Positions 1-9,600 of a DNA stretch of 64,000 nucleotides are shown here, one piece after another. Positions within the stretch are counted from its first letter, which is position 1. Each line of letters starts with the position of its first letter. Origin of the DNA: Prado023 sp963714995 (GTDB lineage Bacteria; Actinomycetota; Actinomycetes; S36-B12; CAIYMF01); contig CAVQQP010000017.1 in NCBI GenBank assembly GCA_963714995.1, positions 372,001 through 436,000 on the forward strand, read 5' to 3'. The notes beneath the pieces are model-generated. The model did not search any database. It was given only the letters and a program-made list of their open reading frames with translations, and was not told the origin of the DNA. The translations under genes were made by a program, and so were the position numbers.

Positions 1-65
1 CGCTGCGCCGCACCCGCTCCCCCGGATCGCGTCGGACTCCTGGGGATCGCATCGGCTCGGACCCG

Positions 66-869
66 GTGCGATCCGGCCCCACCCCCAGCAGGCCCGACGT
101 CATCCACGGGAGGGTCGTGCTCGTTGGCGGGGGGCCCGGGGATCCGGGGCTGCTCACCGTCTCCGGGCGGCAGTGGCTGGCCCGGGCCGACGTGGTCGTC
201 GCAGACCGGCTCGGTCCGACCAGCGTCCTCGCGGAGCTCGACCCGGGGGTCGAGATCATCGACGTGGGCAAGACCGCGGGCCATCACCCGATCCCCCAGC
301 ACGAGATCAACTCGATCCTGGTCGAGCAGGCCCGCGCGGGGCGGATCGTCGTGCGGCTCAAGGGCGGCGACCCGTTCGTCCTCGGACGCGGGGGCGAGGA
401 GGCCCTGCACTGCCACTCCCACGGCGTCCCGGTCGAGGTGGTTCCCGGCGTCACCTCCGCGGTGAGCGTCCCGGCGGCCGCGGGCATCCCGGTGACGCAC
501 CGGGGCATCACGACCTCCGTGGTCATCGCCAGTGCGCACGCCGGTGCCGGGCAGGCGCTGGACGCCGCCCGCACGGCACCCCGCGACGCCACCCTCGTGC
601 TGCTGATGGGACTGTCCGGGCTGGCCGGCACCGCCGAGGACCTGATCGCCGCCGGCCGGGATCCCGGCACCCCGGTCGCGGTCATCAGCGACGGATGGAC
701 CCCGCGACAGCGCACCGTCACCGGCACCCTGGCCAGCATCGCGAAGGCCGTGGCCGATGCTGCCCTGCCCGGCCCCGCGGTCATCGTCGTCGGGGACGTC
801 GTCGGCCTTCGTGCAGAACTCGGGGACCTCGTCGGCGTGCCGCGGGTTGAGATCGCACAGGCTGGGTAA
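66..869 (+). CDS. cobA: uroporphyrinogen-III C-methyltransferase (5' end open)
   Basis: SUMT transfers two methyl groups from S-adenosylmethionine to uroporphyrinogen III, giving precorrin-2 for siroheme or cobalamin. Seen: the tetrapyrrole-methylase loop GGGPGDPG (residues about 21-28 from this GTG) and the second signature VRLKGGDPFVLGRGGEE (about 97-113). The ~250 residues after the first 15 form a complete SUMT domain. The frame stays open back to base 3 with a Pro/Arg/Ser-rich stretch, so the start is uncertain. The gene may be the C-terminal half of a CysG-like siroheme synthase whose dehydrogenase half lies outside the window. A CbiX-type chelatase follows after 8 nt, which fits siroheme synthesis. 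Confidence 0.9.
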   Translation: MRSGPTPSRPDVIHGRVVLVGGGPGDPGLLTVSGRQWLARADVVVADRLGPTSVLAELDPGVEIIDVGKTAGHHPIPQHEINSILVEQARAGRIVVRLKGGDPFVLGRGGEEALHCHSHGVPVEVVPGVTSAVSVPAAAGIPVTHRGITTSVVIASAHAGAGQALDAARTAPRDATLVLLMGLSGLAGTAEDLIAAGRDPGTPVAVISDGWTPRQRTVTGTLASIAKAVADAALPGPAVIVVGDVVGLRAELGDLVGVPRVEIAQAG

Positions 870-877
870 CCATAGGG

Positions 878-1639
878 ATGATGGCACTGACACTGCTGGC
901 CCACGGCTCGCCGGACCCCCGGCACGCGCGCGACGTCGCGTCGCTGGCGGGGCGGCTCAAGGTGGCCGGGATCCCCACGCGAACCGCCTACCTCGACCAC
1001 CACGACCCGAGTCCGGCCGGGGCCGCCCGCGCATGGCAGGACAAGGGCGCCGCCGACACCACTGTCGTGCCGCTGTTCGTCAGCCCGGCCTACCACGCAC
1101 GGGTGGATGTGCCGGCCGCGATCGCCACGATGCGCACCGCGGCCCCCACGCTCGCCGTGTCGGCCGCCGAGCCCGTCGGGCTGCACCCGCTGCTGCTCAC
1201 CGCGGCCGCCGAGCTCATCGCCGCCTCGGGCCTGCCCATCGATGCCCGCACCGGGATCATCCTGGCCGCCGCCGGCTCGCGCGACCTGCGCGCCGTGGGC
1301 GCCATGGAGTCGCTGTTCCGCACCCAGGGGGGTGCCCTGACCGACAGGCTGGGGGCACGGGCCGTGCGGGCGGCCTACCTCGACGGCGGGCGGCCGCTGG
1401 GCCGGATGCGCACCCTGATGCGGTGCGTGGACGGCTGCACCTCGTTCATCGTCGTCCCGATGGTCATCGCCGACGGGATCCTGCGTGATCGGATCGTCAC
1501 GGCGGCGAGCCGCCACGACACACCGGTCACGCCGGGCGTGCTGGCCGACACGAACGCGATGGCCGACCTCGTGGTGCTGCGCGCCGGATCCGCCCCCGAG
1601 CCCACGCGGGCCCCGGCTGCAGCACGCGCGGGGCGCTGA
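878..1639 (+). CDS. CbiX-type sirohydrochlorin chelatase
   Basis: Cytoplasmic chelatase of the CbiX/SirB family, expected to insert Fe2+ (or Co2+) into sirohydrochlorin, the product of the preceding methyltransferase after oxidation. Seen: the N-terminal LLAHGSPDP segment with the metal-binding His at residue 9, then VVPLFVSPAYHARVDVP, the family's second His-containing block. The 253 aa length fits a two-repeat CbiX rather than the ~130 aa half-size form. Two ATGs (878 and 881) are adjacent, and either could be the start. The spacing of 8 nt from cobA suggests co-transcription. The metal (Fe versus Co) cannot be decided from sequence. Confidence 0.85.
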   Translation: MMALTLLAHGSPDPRHARDVASLAGRLKVAGIPTRTAYLDHHDPSPAGAARAWQDKGAADTTVVPLFVSPAYHARVDVPAAIATMRTAAPTLAVSAAEPVGLHPLLLTAAAELIAASGLPIDARTGIILAAAGSRDLRAVGAMESLFRTQGGALTDRLGARAVRAAYLDGGRPLGRMRTLMRCVDGCTSFIVVPMVIADGILRDRIVTAASRHDTPVTPGVLADTNAMADLVVLRAGSAPEPTRAPAAARAGR

Positions 1640-1648
1640 CCGGCAGCA

Positions 1649-3808
1649 CTACCCGGTGATCCCCATCGCGGCGAGGATCACGGCCTGGGTCTGCGCCTCC
1701 TCGTCGAGGGCCGCGTAGCGTCCGGCCGCACCTCCGTGGGATCCCTCCCCGAGGGCCACGCGCAGCAGCACCCCACCGCGACGGCCCGGCACCTCGACCG
1801 CCCCGTGCTGGGGGTCCGTCGCCCGCAGTCGGGCCACCCACTTCGCGGGCTCGTGGACCATGACCCGCGGATCGTGCACGGCCCCCGTGGCCAGGATGAA
1901 GGGGCGCCGACCGGCGGGCGGGACGTTGTCGTAGGGCGAGTACGCATCCATCCACGCGAACTGCTCGGGCAGGGCCGGGTTCCCCCACTCCTCCCACTCA
2001 CCCACGGTCAACGGCAGCTCGGGGTCCAGCATCGAGTTGACCACGTCCACGAACGGCACCTCGGCGATGACACCGGCGAAGGCCTCCGGATCGAGATCCA
2101 TGCTCGCTGCGACGAGCAGCCCGCCGGCCGAGCCACCGCGGGAGACGATCCGCGCGCCGTCCACCACCGCACCGGGGCCGGTGCCCAGGGCGCGCGCGAC
2201 GTCGACGAAGTCCCGGAACGAGGTGGCCTTGGCCGCCATGTGGCCCTCGTCCCACCAGCGCCGGCCGAGCTCGCCGCCGCCCCGGACGTGGGCATGGGCC
2301 CAGACGACACCCCGGTCCAGCAGGCTGGGCAGCGCCCGGCTGAAGGTGGGGTCGACGCTGTACTCGTAGGCGCCGTAGCCGTAGAGCAGGCAGGGCGCGG
2401 TCCCGTCCAGCGCCGTCACCCGGTGGGCGACGAGGGTGACCGGGACCCGTTCCCCGTCGCGCGCGGTGACCCACGTCCGGGAGACCACGTAGCTGCCGGC
2501 GTCGTGGTTGGGCGCGTCGGCGCGGTGGCGCACGACCGGCTCGGCCGACCGGTCGAGGCGATGGTCGGTCCAGACCGGGGGGTCGATCTGGCTCTGGGTG
2601 ACAACCGTCACGAAGGGCGCGTCGAACTGCTCGTTGGTCGCCAGCTCGAGGGAGGATCCCGCGGCGGCCCGCAGCGCATGCGCCCGGGACCAGTCGAGGC
2701 CCTGCTCGGCGACGGGCGCCACGTAGAGGGCCATGCCCCCGGACTCCCGCAGGCTGACGACCACATGGTCGGTGAAGGCGTCCACCGCCACGAACCGCCT
2801 GACCGGCTGCGATGGCGACGGATCGGCGGACCCCGCCGCCACGCCGGCATCACCGGGTAGCGGCGCGTCGAGGGCGGCCAGCCACCCCGAGGGGTCGGTG
2901 TCGCCGAGCCCCACCCAGCTCAGCGTGAACTCCCGCGCCCCACCGTGGTTGGTCACGGCGAGGAACGGGCGGGGCCCACCGGGGACCGACTCCACCACGT
3001 ACTCGTGCCCCGCGCGCCGGCCGCCGACCGTGACCGGGGCAGCGGTCGGGTCCGTGGCCGGCAGGGCCCACGTCTCGGCACTGTCACGGCTGCCGGCGTG
3101 GATCAGGATCCATCGGCCGCACCGGGTGGCCCGCACGGACAGCTCGAAGTGCCGGTCGTCCTCCTGCAGCACGAGCACGTCGCTGGTCGGATCAGTGCCG
3201 ATCTCATGGCGCCAGACCTGGTGGGGCCGGTAGACGTGGTCCACCACGGTGTAGAGGAACCAGCGGCCGTCGGCCGACCACGCACCCCCGTAGTAGGTGC
3301 GCTGGATCCGCTCGGGCAGGTCCGCGCCGCTGGCCACATCCCGGAACCGGAGCTCGTAGAGCTCCTCGCCGGTGGAGTCCAGCGACCACGCGAGAAGGGA
3401 GCCGTCGGGGCTGACCTCGCGCACCCCGACCTCGCCGTAGGTGGACCCCACGGCGGCGGCCTCGGCGTCGAGGTCCACCAGGGTGCTCCACAGCCCCTCC
3501 CCCAGCGCCCGGCGCTGGAACTGGCCGAGCTGGGCGCCGTCGGGCATCACGTCCCGGTACGACGCGGCCCCGCAGGTGTGCTCCGGGCCCTCCTCGGCCA
3601 ACGGCGTGCGGGCCACCATCTCGGTGAACAGCCGTCGACGAAGGGGCTCCAGCGGAGCGGTCGCCTCGGCGTAGTGGTCCAGCTCGGCCCGGAGGTAGTC
3701 GGTGAGGTCCTGGCCACCCTGCGCCATCCACGCGAACTCGTCCGGGACGTCCCGGCCGTGCAGGTGCCGGACGTGGGGGCGCGTGGGTGCCTCAGGAGGG
3801 GTGGCCAT
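1649..3808 (-). CDS. S9 family oligopeptidase (oligopeptidase B-like)
   Basis: Cytoplasmic serine peptidase of the prolyl oligopeptidase family that cleaves short peptides. It has an N-terminal beta-propeller (about residues 60-400) and a C-terminal alpha/beta-hydrolase domain. Seen: the nucleophile in GGSAGG (Ser560), Asp646 in AVHDPRVM and His691 in EGSHGG, so the triad is complete and in order. The YGAYEYS and HVRGGGELGRRW blocks typical of oligopeptidase B are also present. Length (719 aa) is normal. A TAGGTT box lies 8 nt before the ATG with no Shine-Dalgarno, suggesting a leaderless transcript. Convergent with cbiX, 9 nt apart. Substrate preference (basic residue versus Pro) is inferred only from family resemblance. 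Confidence 0.9.
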   Translation of the reverse strand: MATPPEAPTRPHVRHLHGRDVPDEFAWMAQGGQDLTDYLRAELDHYAEATAPLEPLRRRLFTEMVARTPLAEEGPEHTCGAASYRDVMPDGAQLGQFQRRALGEGLWSTLVDLDAEAAAVGSTYGEVGVREVSPDGSLLAWSLDSTGEELYELRFRDVASGADLPERIQRTYYGGAWSADGRWFLYTVVDHVYRPHQVWRHEIGTDPTSDVLVLQEDDRHFELSVRATRCGRWILIHAGSRDSAETWALPATDPTAAPVTVGGRRAGHEYVVESVPGGPRPFLAVTNHGGAREFTLSWVGLGDTDPSGWLAALDAPLPGDAGVAAGSADPSPSQPVRRFVAVDAFTDHVVVSLRESGGMALYVAPVAEQGLDWSRAHALRAAAGSSLELATNEQFDAPFVTVVTQSQIDPPVWTDHRLDRSAEPVVRHRADAPNHDAGSYVVSRTWVTARDGERVPVTLVAHRVTALDGTAPCLLYGYGAYEYSVDPTFSRALPSLLDRGVVWAHAHVRGGGELGRRWWDEGHMAAKATSFRDFVDVARALGTGPGAVVDGARIVSRGGSAGGLLVAASMDLDPEAFAGVIAEVPFVDVVNSMLDPELPLTVGEWEEWGNPALPEQFAWMDAYSPYDNVPPAGRRPFILATGAVHDPRVMVHEPAKWVARLRATDPQHGAVEVPGRRGGVLLRVALGEGSHGGAAGRYAALDEEAQTQAVILAAMGITG

Positions 3809-3922
3809 GACGGCCGAACCTAGCAGGGCAGACGCACCTCACCGCACGATGACGCAGCGTGGGCGTGATCCGGTACCGCGTCGGGGCGCGGCCGTCCGGT
3901 CGGATGGCCGTCCGGTCGGATG

Positions 3923-5107
3923 TCAGCGGCTGTGCGTGCCCACCTGCTCTGCGTGGGCCGCGACCGCCCTGGCCATCCGGTCCACTGCCTCGGTGAGCAC
4001 CTCGTGCGAGCAGGCGAGGTTCACCCGGGCATGCCCGAGGCCGCCGCGTCCGAACGGCCGGCCTGCGGTCAGGGCAACCCGTCCGAGGGCGAGCAGGATC
4101 TCGGCGGGGTCAGGGCCAAGGCCGACGCCCCGGAGATCCAACCACGCCAGGTAGGTCGCCTCGGGCGCGCGGTAGCCCACCCCGGGCAGGCGTTCGGCGA
4201 GCAGCGCTGCCAGCAGGGCCCGGTTCGTGGCGATGTTGGCGTTGACGGCGTCCAACCACGAGGGGTCGGACCGGTAGGCCGCGGCATGCCCGATCACGCC
4301 GAGGTGGCTGCCTCCCCACACCACGGAGTCGGGCAGCCGCTTCAGGTGGGCGCGGCTCTGTGGACCGCCGACGATCAACCCCGCCTTGAGACCGGCCAGG
4401 TTGAACGCCTTGGCCGCTGACGTGACCACGAAGCCGTCGTCGGAGACTGCGAACCAGGGGACGAACGTGGCGCCCTCGGGCACCAGGGGCGCGTGCACCT
4501 CGTCGACGACGACGAGGGCCCCGTGCCGACGCGCGGACGCCGCGACCGCCGCCAGCTCCTCAGCGGTGTGGACGACCCCGGTCGGGTTGTGCGGGCTGCA
4601 CAGGAGCAGGACCGTCCGACGGGAGGCCGCATCGGTCGGGTTTGCGGCCATGGCCTCGTCGATCGCACCCACATCGAGGCGCCCCTCGGCCGTCAGCGGC
4701 ACCGCCACCACCTTGCGGCCGACCTCCCGGGTGAATCCGGAGAACGGCGGATAGACCGGGCTCGGGATCACGACCGTGCCCCGGGGTGGGCAGAACCGCT
4801 CGACCAGGACCCGGATCCCGGTCATGACATCGGCGCAGAGGAGCATGTCCGCGGGGTCCGGCTCCCAGGCCCAGCGGGCCCGGGCGAACTCCGCCAGCGC
4901 CTCCCTGTAGGTGGTGCCGAAGTGCGGATAGCCCGTGTCGCCCGACGTGACGGCGGCGCTCAGGGCCTCCACCACCTCCGGGGCGGGCAGCACGTCCATC
5001 TCGGCGACCCAGAGCGGCAGGACGTCCGGGGAGTAGTGCTGCCACTTGAGCGACGTGTGGCGGCGCAGCTGCTCGGGACGAAGGACCTCGAAGGGCGGTG
5101 TGTCCAT
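3923..5107 (-). CDS. PatB/MalY-family pyridoxal-phosphate C-S lyase
   Basis: Fold-type I PLP enzyme of the MalY/PatB group (cystathionine beta-lyase-like), ~394 aa. Seen: an N-terminal SLKW..LPLWVAEMD block typical of the group, the SPHNPTGV loop, and the Schiff-base lysine in SAAKAFN (about Lys233). The frame is open further upstream to 5317, but that extension crosses a perfect palindrome and has no family resemblance. Starts at 5107 (MDTPPF) or 5116 (MVGMDT) are therefore preferred. Neither has a Shine-Dalgarno; CACCAT lies 7 nt before 5107. MalY-type enzymes release homocysteine, pyruvate and ammonia from cystathionine; the exact substrate here is unknown. Divergent from the amidohydrolase gene. 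Confidence 0.85.
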   Translation of the reverse strand: MDTPPFEVLRPEQLRRHTSLKWQHYSPDVLPLWVAEMDVLPAPEVVEALSAAVTSGDTGYPHFGTTYREALAEFARARWAWEPDPADMLLCADVMTGIRVLVERFCPPRGTVVIPSPVYPPFSGFTREVGRKVVAVPLTAEGRLDVGAIDEAMAANPTDAASRRTVLLLCSPHNPTGVVHTAEELAAVAASARRHGALVVVDEVHAPLVPEGATFVPWFAVSDDGFVVTSAAKAFNLAGLKAGLIVGGPQSRAHLKRLPDSVVWGGSHLGVIGHAAAYRSDPSWLDAVNANIATNRALLAALLAERLPGVGYRAPEATYLAWLDLRGVGLGPDPAEILLALGRVALTAGRPFGRGGLGHARVNLACSHEVLTEAVDRMARAVAAHAEQVGTHSR

Positions 5108-5148
5108 GCCGACCATGGTGACGCACCCACGAGCCGGGCACCCCGGCA

Positions 5149-5227
5149 GGTTGCGTTGCGCCTCGGACGATTCCGCGTCCGAGGCGCAACGCAGGTCCGT
5201 GTCGGGCGGCGCTACCGCAACGCAACC
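5149..5227. promoter_or_regulatory. perfect 18-bp palindrome and repeated GGTTGCGTTGCG words between divergent genes
   Basis: Arms at 5152-5169 and 5176-5193 are perfect inverted repeats (tgcgttgcgcctcggacg and its complement) separated by the 6-nt loop attccg. A further exact complement of GGTTGCGTTGCG (5149-5160) lies at 5216-5227, so the same 12-mer can pair with either downstream copy. The element lies upstream of both flanking genes, so it is not a terminator for either. It could be an operator for a dimeric regulator controlling both genes or an RNA hairpin in the patB leader. No known box was recognised. Confidence 0.6.
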
Positions 5228-5289
5228 GCTCTCGGGGGCGGCGTGACCCGCAGCCACGTCCCGGACCACGACTTGGCAGGATGCACCTT

Positions 5290-6447
5290 GTGGCACACCC
5301 CCGACCGGACGTCGCACCGATCCCCTTCGTGTGGCATCCCCGGACGCGTCGGCACATCCCGTCGGCCGAGATCTGGCTGGGTGTGCGGACCCCCGGGACG
5401 GAGGTGGTGGAGCGGGTCAACGTGATCCGCGAGGCCCTCATCCGCGCCGGGCACCCGGAGGTCACGGCCAGCGATCCCGACCCCGACGCCCTGCTCGCCG
5501 TGCACTCCCCGGGGATGATCGAGCACCTGCGCACGATCCACGACGCCTGGGTCGTCGGCGGCTACACGACCGACCCCGGCCAGGACCGCGTGGTCCCCTA
5601 CGTGTTCCCGACCGAGGCGATGCTCGGTGGGTTGCCCGTGCGGCGCCCGACCGCGGCCCACGCCCGCGCCGGGCAGTACTGCTACGACACGATGACGCTG
5701 ATCGGTCCGGGAACCTGGGACGCGGTCGAGGCGGCGGCGGGAGCCGCGTTGACGGCCGTCGACCTGGTGGCGACAGCAGCGTGGGTCGAGGGTGCGGGCA
5801 GCTCGGGCACTGGCAGCCCGGGAGCAGCGCCCATGGCCTACGCGCTGTGCCGCCCACCGGGCCATCACGCTGCGCGCGAGGCGTTCGGCGGATCCTGCTA
5901 CCTGAACAATGCCGCCATCGCTGCTGACAGCCTGCGCGCACGGGGGGCGCGGCGGGTGGCCGTGATCGACATCGACGCCCACCACGGAAACGGGACCCAG
6001 GCGATCTTCTACCACCGGGGCGATGTGTTCTACGGCTCCGTGCACGTGGATCCGGGCGCTGGCTGGTTCCCGCACTTCATGGGCTTCGCCGACGAGACCG
6101 GGAGGGGCACCGGCTCGGGCGCGAACCGCAACCTGCCCCTGCCGCCACGCTCCGGCGACGACCGCTGGCTCACGGCCGTCGGGACCCTGGTCGAGGACGC
6201 CCGGACCTTCGGGGCCGACGCCCTGGTGGTGTCCCTCGGCGTGGACGCGGCCATCGACGACCCGGAGAGCCCGCTGCGGGTCACCCGCGACGGGATGCGG
6301 GCGGCCGGGATCCTGCTCGGGGGCCTGGGGGTGCCCACCGTCGCCGTCCAGGAGGGCGGGTACCACCTGCCGACCCTCGGCACCCTCGTGGCCGACTGCC
6401 TCGCCGGACTCGCCGAGGGAGCCCAGCGCGCGGCGAGCGCCGGCTGA
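5290..6447 (+). CDS. histone deacetylase-family amidohydrolase
   Basis: Zn-dependent deacetylase of the HDAC/acetoin-utilisation/acetylpolyamine amidohydrolase superfamily; the likely substrate is an acetylated polyamine or acetyl-lysine. Seen (numbering from GTG 5290): His192-His193 in PPGHHAA, the Zn ligands Asp229 and His231 in DIDAHHGNGT, the third ligand Asp319 in LGVDAAIDDP, and the transition-state Tyr358 in EGGYHLP. All catalytic positions are intact. An ATG at 5281 is in frame, but CAGGAT ends 7 nt before GTG 5290 and there is no clear ribosome site, so a leaderless start at 5290 is preferred. Divergent from the PatB-like gene across the palindrome. Confidence 0.88.
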   Translation: MAHPRPDVAPIPFVWHPRTRRHIPSAEIWLGVRTPGTEVVERVNVIREALIRAGHPEVTASDPDPDALLAVHSPGMIEHLRTIHDAWVVGGYTTDPGQDRVVPYVFPTEAMLGGLPVRRPTAAHARAGQYCYDTMTLIGPGTWDAVEAAAGAALTAVDLVATAAWVEGAGSSGTGSPGAAPMAYALCRPPGHHAAREAFGGSCYLNNAAIAADSLRARGARRVAVIDIDAHHGNGTQAIFYHRGDVFYGSVHVDPGAGWFPHFMGFADETGRGTGSGANRNLPLPPRSGDDRWLTAVGTLVEDARTFGADALVVSLGVDAAIDDPESPLRVTRDGMRAAGILLGGLGVPTVAVQEGGYHLPTLGTLVADCLAGLAEGAQRAASAG

Positions 6448-6485
6448 GCCCGCCCGCGAGCCCGCCCGGGGAGTCAGCCCGGGGT

Positions 6486-6656
6486 TCAGTCGTCGTCGTC
6501 GCGGGCCAGCCAGCTGGCCAGGCGCTCGACCGGCACCTCGAACTCCGGGTGCAGGTCGACGAACGTGACCAGCTGCCCGGCCAGCCACTCGAGGGTGACC
6601 TCCTCGTCCCCACGACGGCGGATGAGCTCCTCGATGCCCCGATCGGTGTCGTACAT
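6486..6656 (-). CDS. DUF6104 family small protein downstream of kgd
   Basis: A 56-residue acidic protein beginning MYDTDRGIEELIRRRGDEEV, containing TLEWLAGQLVTFVDLHPEFE, and ending in a run of Asp. It matches the small DUF6104 family, which in streptomycetes is also encoded next to the 2-oxoglutarate dehydrogenase gene. Its start lies 7 nt after the kgd stop, with a weak GAGTAGGG upstream inside the kgd end, so it is probably translated from the kgd mRNA. Function is unknown; the conserved position suggests a partner or modulator of Kgd, but this is inference. Confidence 0.8.
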   Translation of the reverse strand: MYDTDRGIEELIRRRGDEEVTLEWLAGQLVTFVDLHPEFEVPVERLASWLARDDDD

Positions 6657-6663
6657 GCCGGCC

Positions 6664-9600
6664 CTACTCGAACGCCCGGTCCATCAGCACCCGATGCTCC
6701 TCCTCATGGCGGTGCAGCGACCCCACCGACGGCGACGAGCTCGCGTCCCGGGTGATGCCACGCACGGTGCGCATGATCGCGGTCGGCAGGTGCTGGTTCA
6801 TGTACGGCCAGGGCCCCATGTTCTCCGGCTCGTCCTGCACCCACACGATCTCGGCGTCACCGAAGCGGTCGAGCATGTCGATCAGCGTGCGGTGCGGGAC
6901 CGGGTACAGCCGTTCCATCCGCAGGACGGCGACATCGCTGCGCTCGCGCTTGTCGCGCTCGGCCATCAGGTCGTACCCGATCTTGCCCGAGCAGAGCAGG
7001 ACGCGGCGGATCCCGGCCGGGTCGATGCGCTCGGCGGTGATCCCCCGGTCGTCGAGGACCGCTCGGAAGTAGCCCTCCGTGAAGTCACGGGTCAACGAGG
7101 TGGAGACCTTCGCGCGCAGCAGCGACTTCGGGGTGAACACGACCATCGGCCGGGTCAGCCGTGAGTGCACCTGCCAGCGCAGGAGATGGAAGTACGACGC
7201 CGGGGTCGTGGGCTGCGCGACGGTCATGTTGTCCTGGGCGCACATGGCCAGGAACCGCTCGATCCGCGCCGACGAGTGGTCCGGACCCTGGCCCTCGTAG
7301 CCATGGGGCAGGAGCAGGACCAGCGAGGAGCGCTGCGCCCACTTCTGCTCGGCGGAGGTCAGGAACTCGTCGGTGATGGTCTGGGCACCGTTGACGAAGT
7401 CGCCGAACTGCGCCTCCCACATGACCAGGGCGTCCGGGCGGGCCACGCTGTAGCCGTACTCGAAGCCCATGGCCGCGTACTCGCTGAGCAGCGAGTCGTA
7501 CACGAACAGCTTGCCGCCGTGGTTGTAGCACTGCTTGAGCGGCTTGTACTGCCAGCCGGTGCGCGCGTCGACGATCACGGCGTGCCGGTGGCCGAACGTG
7601 CCACGCCGGGAGTCCTGTCCGGCCAGGCGGACCCACTTGCCCTCGTTGACCAGCGAGCCGATCGCCAGGGCCTCCCCCATCCCCCAGTCGATCGTGTCGG
7701 TGGCCACCATCTCGGCCCGTCGGCGCAGCTGCGGGACCAGTCGCGGATGGGCGACGAAGCCCTCGGGCAGGTCGATCTGGCTGCGCACGACGAGGTCGAC
7801 GACCTCCTGGCTGATCGAGGTGTCGACATCCCACGCGGGAGTCTGGGGAGTCAGCTCCTGACGGCCGGTGGAGATGACCTCCGCGGAATTGGCGTTGAAC
7901 TGCTCGTCACCGGCGCTGCGGGTCTCCTGGAACACCCGCTCGAGACGCTCCTGGAAGTCGCGCAGGGCGTCCTCGGCCTCCTGGACGCTGATGTCACCAC
8001 GCCCGATCAGACCCTCGGTGTAGAGCTTGCGGACCGAGCGCTTGGCGTCGATGACGGCGTACATCGTGGGCTGGGTCAGCGACGGGTCGTCGGCCTCGTT
8101 GTGCCCACGGCGCCGGTAGCAGATCATGTCGATGACGACGTCCTTGGCGAACGCCTGCCGGAACTCGTAGGCCATCCGCGCCACGCGCACGACCGCCTCC
8201 GGATCGTCGCCGTTCACGTGGAAGATCGGCGCCTGGATCATGCGCGCGACATCGGTGCAGTAGACCGTGGAGCGGCTGTACTTCGGCGAGGTCGTGAACC
8301 CGACCTGGTTGTTCACGATCACGTGGATCGTGCCGCCCGTGCGGTACCCCTGCAGCTGGCTGAGGTTCAGCGTCTCGGCGACGACCCCCTGACCGGCGAA
8401 GGCCGCATCCCCGTGCATCAGCAGCGGCAGCACGGCGAACTTGCGCTCGGGGGGGTTCTGGTCCTGCTTGGCCCGCACGATGCCCTCGAGGACCGGGTTG
8501 ACCGCCTCGAGGTGGCTCGGGTTGGCCGCGAGGTACACCTTGACCTGGGAGCCGTCCTCCGCGGTGAACGTGCCCTCGGTGCCCAGGTGGTACTTCACGT
8601 CCCCGGAGCCCTGGACGCTCTCCACCCCGTAGTTGCCCTCGAACTCGTTGAAGATCCGCGAGTACGACTTGCCGGCGATGTTGGCCAGCATGTTCAGCCG
8701 CCCACGGTGGGGCATGCCCATGCAGACCTCGTCCAGGCCGTCCCGGGCCGCTGCGGACAGCACGGCGTCCACCAGCGGGATGACCGACTCGCCCCCCTCG
8801 AGCGAGAACCGCTTCTGCCCGACGTACTTGGTCTGCAGGAAGGTCTCGAAGGCCTCGGCCGCGTTCAGCGTGCGCAGGATCCGCAGCTGCTCGCTGCGCT
8901 CGGGCTTGTCGGGGGCGGTCTCGATCCCCTGCTGGATCCACTGGCGCTGCTCGGGATCCTGCATGTGCATGTACTCGATGCCCACAGTGCGGCAGTACGC
9001 GTCGCGCAGCACCTTGAGCACATCGCGCAGGGTCATGAACTGCTGGCCGGCGAACCCTGCGACGGCGAACTCGCGATCGAGGTCCCACAGCGTGAGGCCG
9101 TGGGCGGCGACGTCGAGGTCGGGGTGCTTGCGCTGCTTGTAGTCCAGCGGGTCGATGTCGGCCATCAGGTGGCCGCGCACGCGGTAGGCGTGGATCAGCT
9201 CCTGGACGCGGGCGGTCTTGTTCAGGTCCGAGTCGTGGCTGGTCGCGATGTCGGTCGCCCAGCGGATGGGCTCGTACGGGATGCGCAGGGAGGTGAAGAT
9301 CTCGTCGTAGAACTCGTGATCGCCGAGGAGCAGCTGGTGCACCCGCCGCAGGAAGTCACCCGACTGGGCACCCTGGATGATCCGGTGGTCGTACGTGGAG
9401 GTCAGGGACAGGATCTTGCTCACCCCGGCCCGCGCCAGCGTCTCCTCTGCCGCGCCCTGCCACTCGGCCGGGTAGTCCAGGGATCCGACGCCCACGATCA
9501 GGCCCTGCCCGGACATCAGTCGGGGCACGGAGCTCACGGTGCCGATGGTCCCGGGATTCGTCAGGGTGGCGGTCGTCCCGACGAAGTCGTCGGCGGTCAG

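Noticed and set aside
5108..5317. N-terminal extension of the PatB-like protein to GTG/ATG 5317
   Set aside because: The extra ~70 residues are encoded by the palindrome region, lack family similarity and would overlap the divergent gene.
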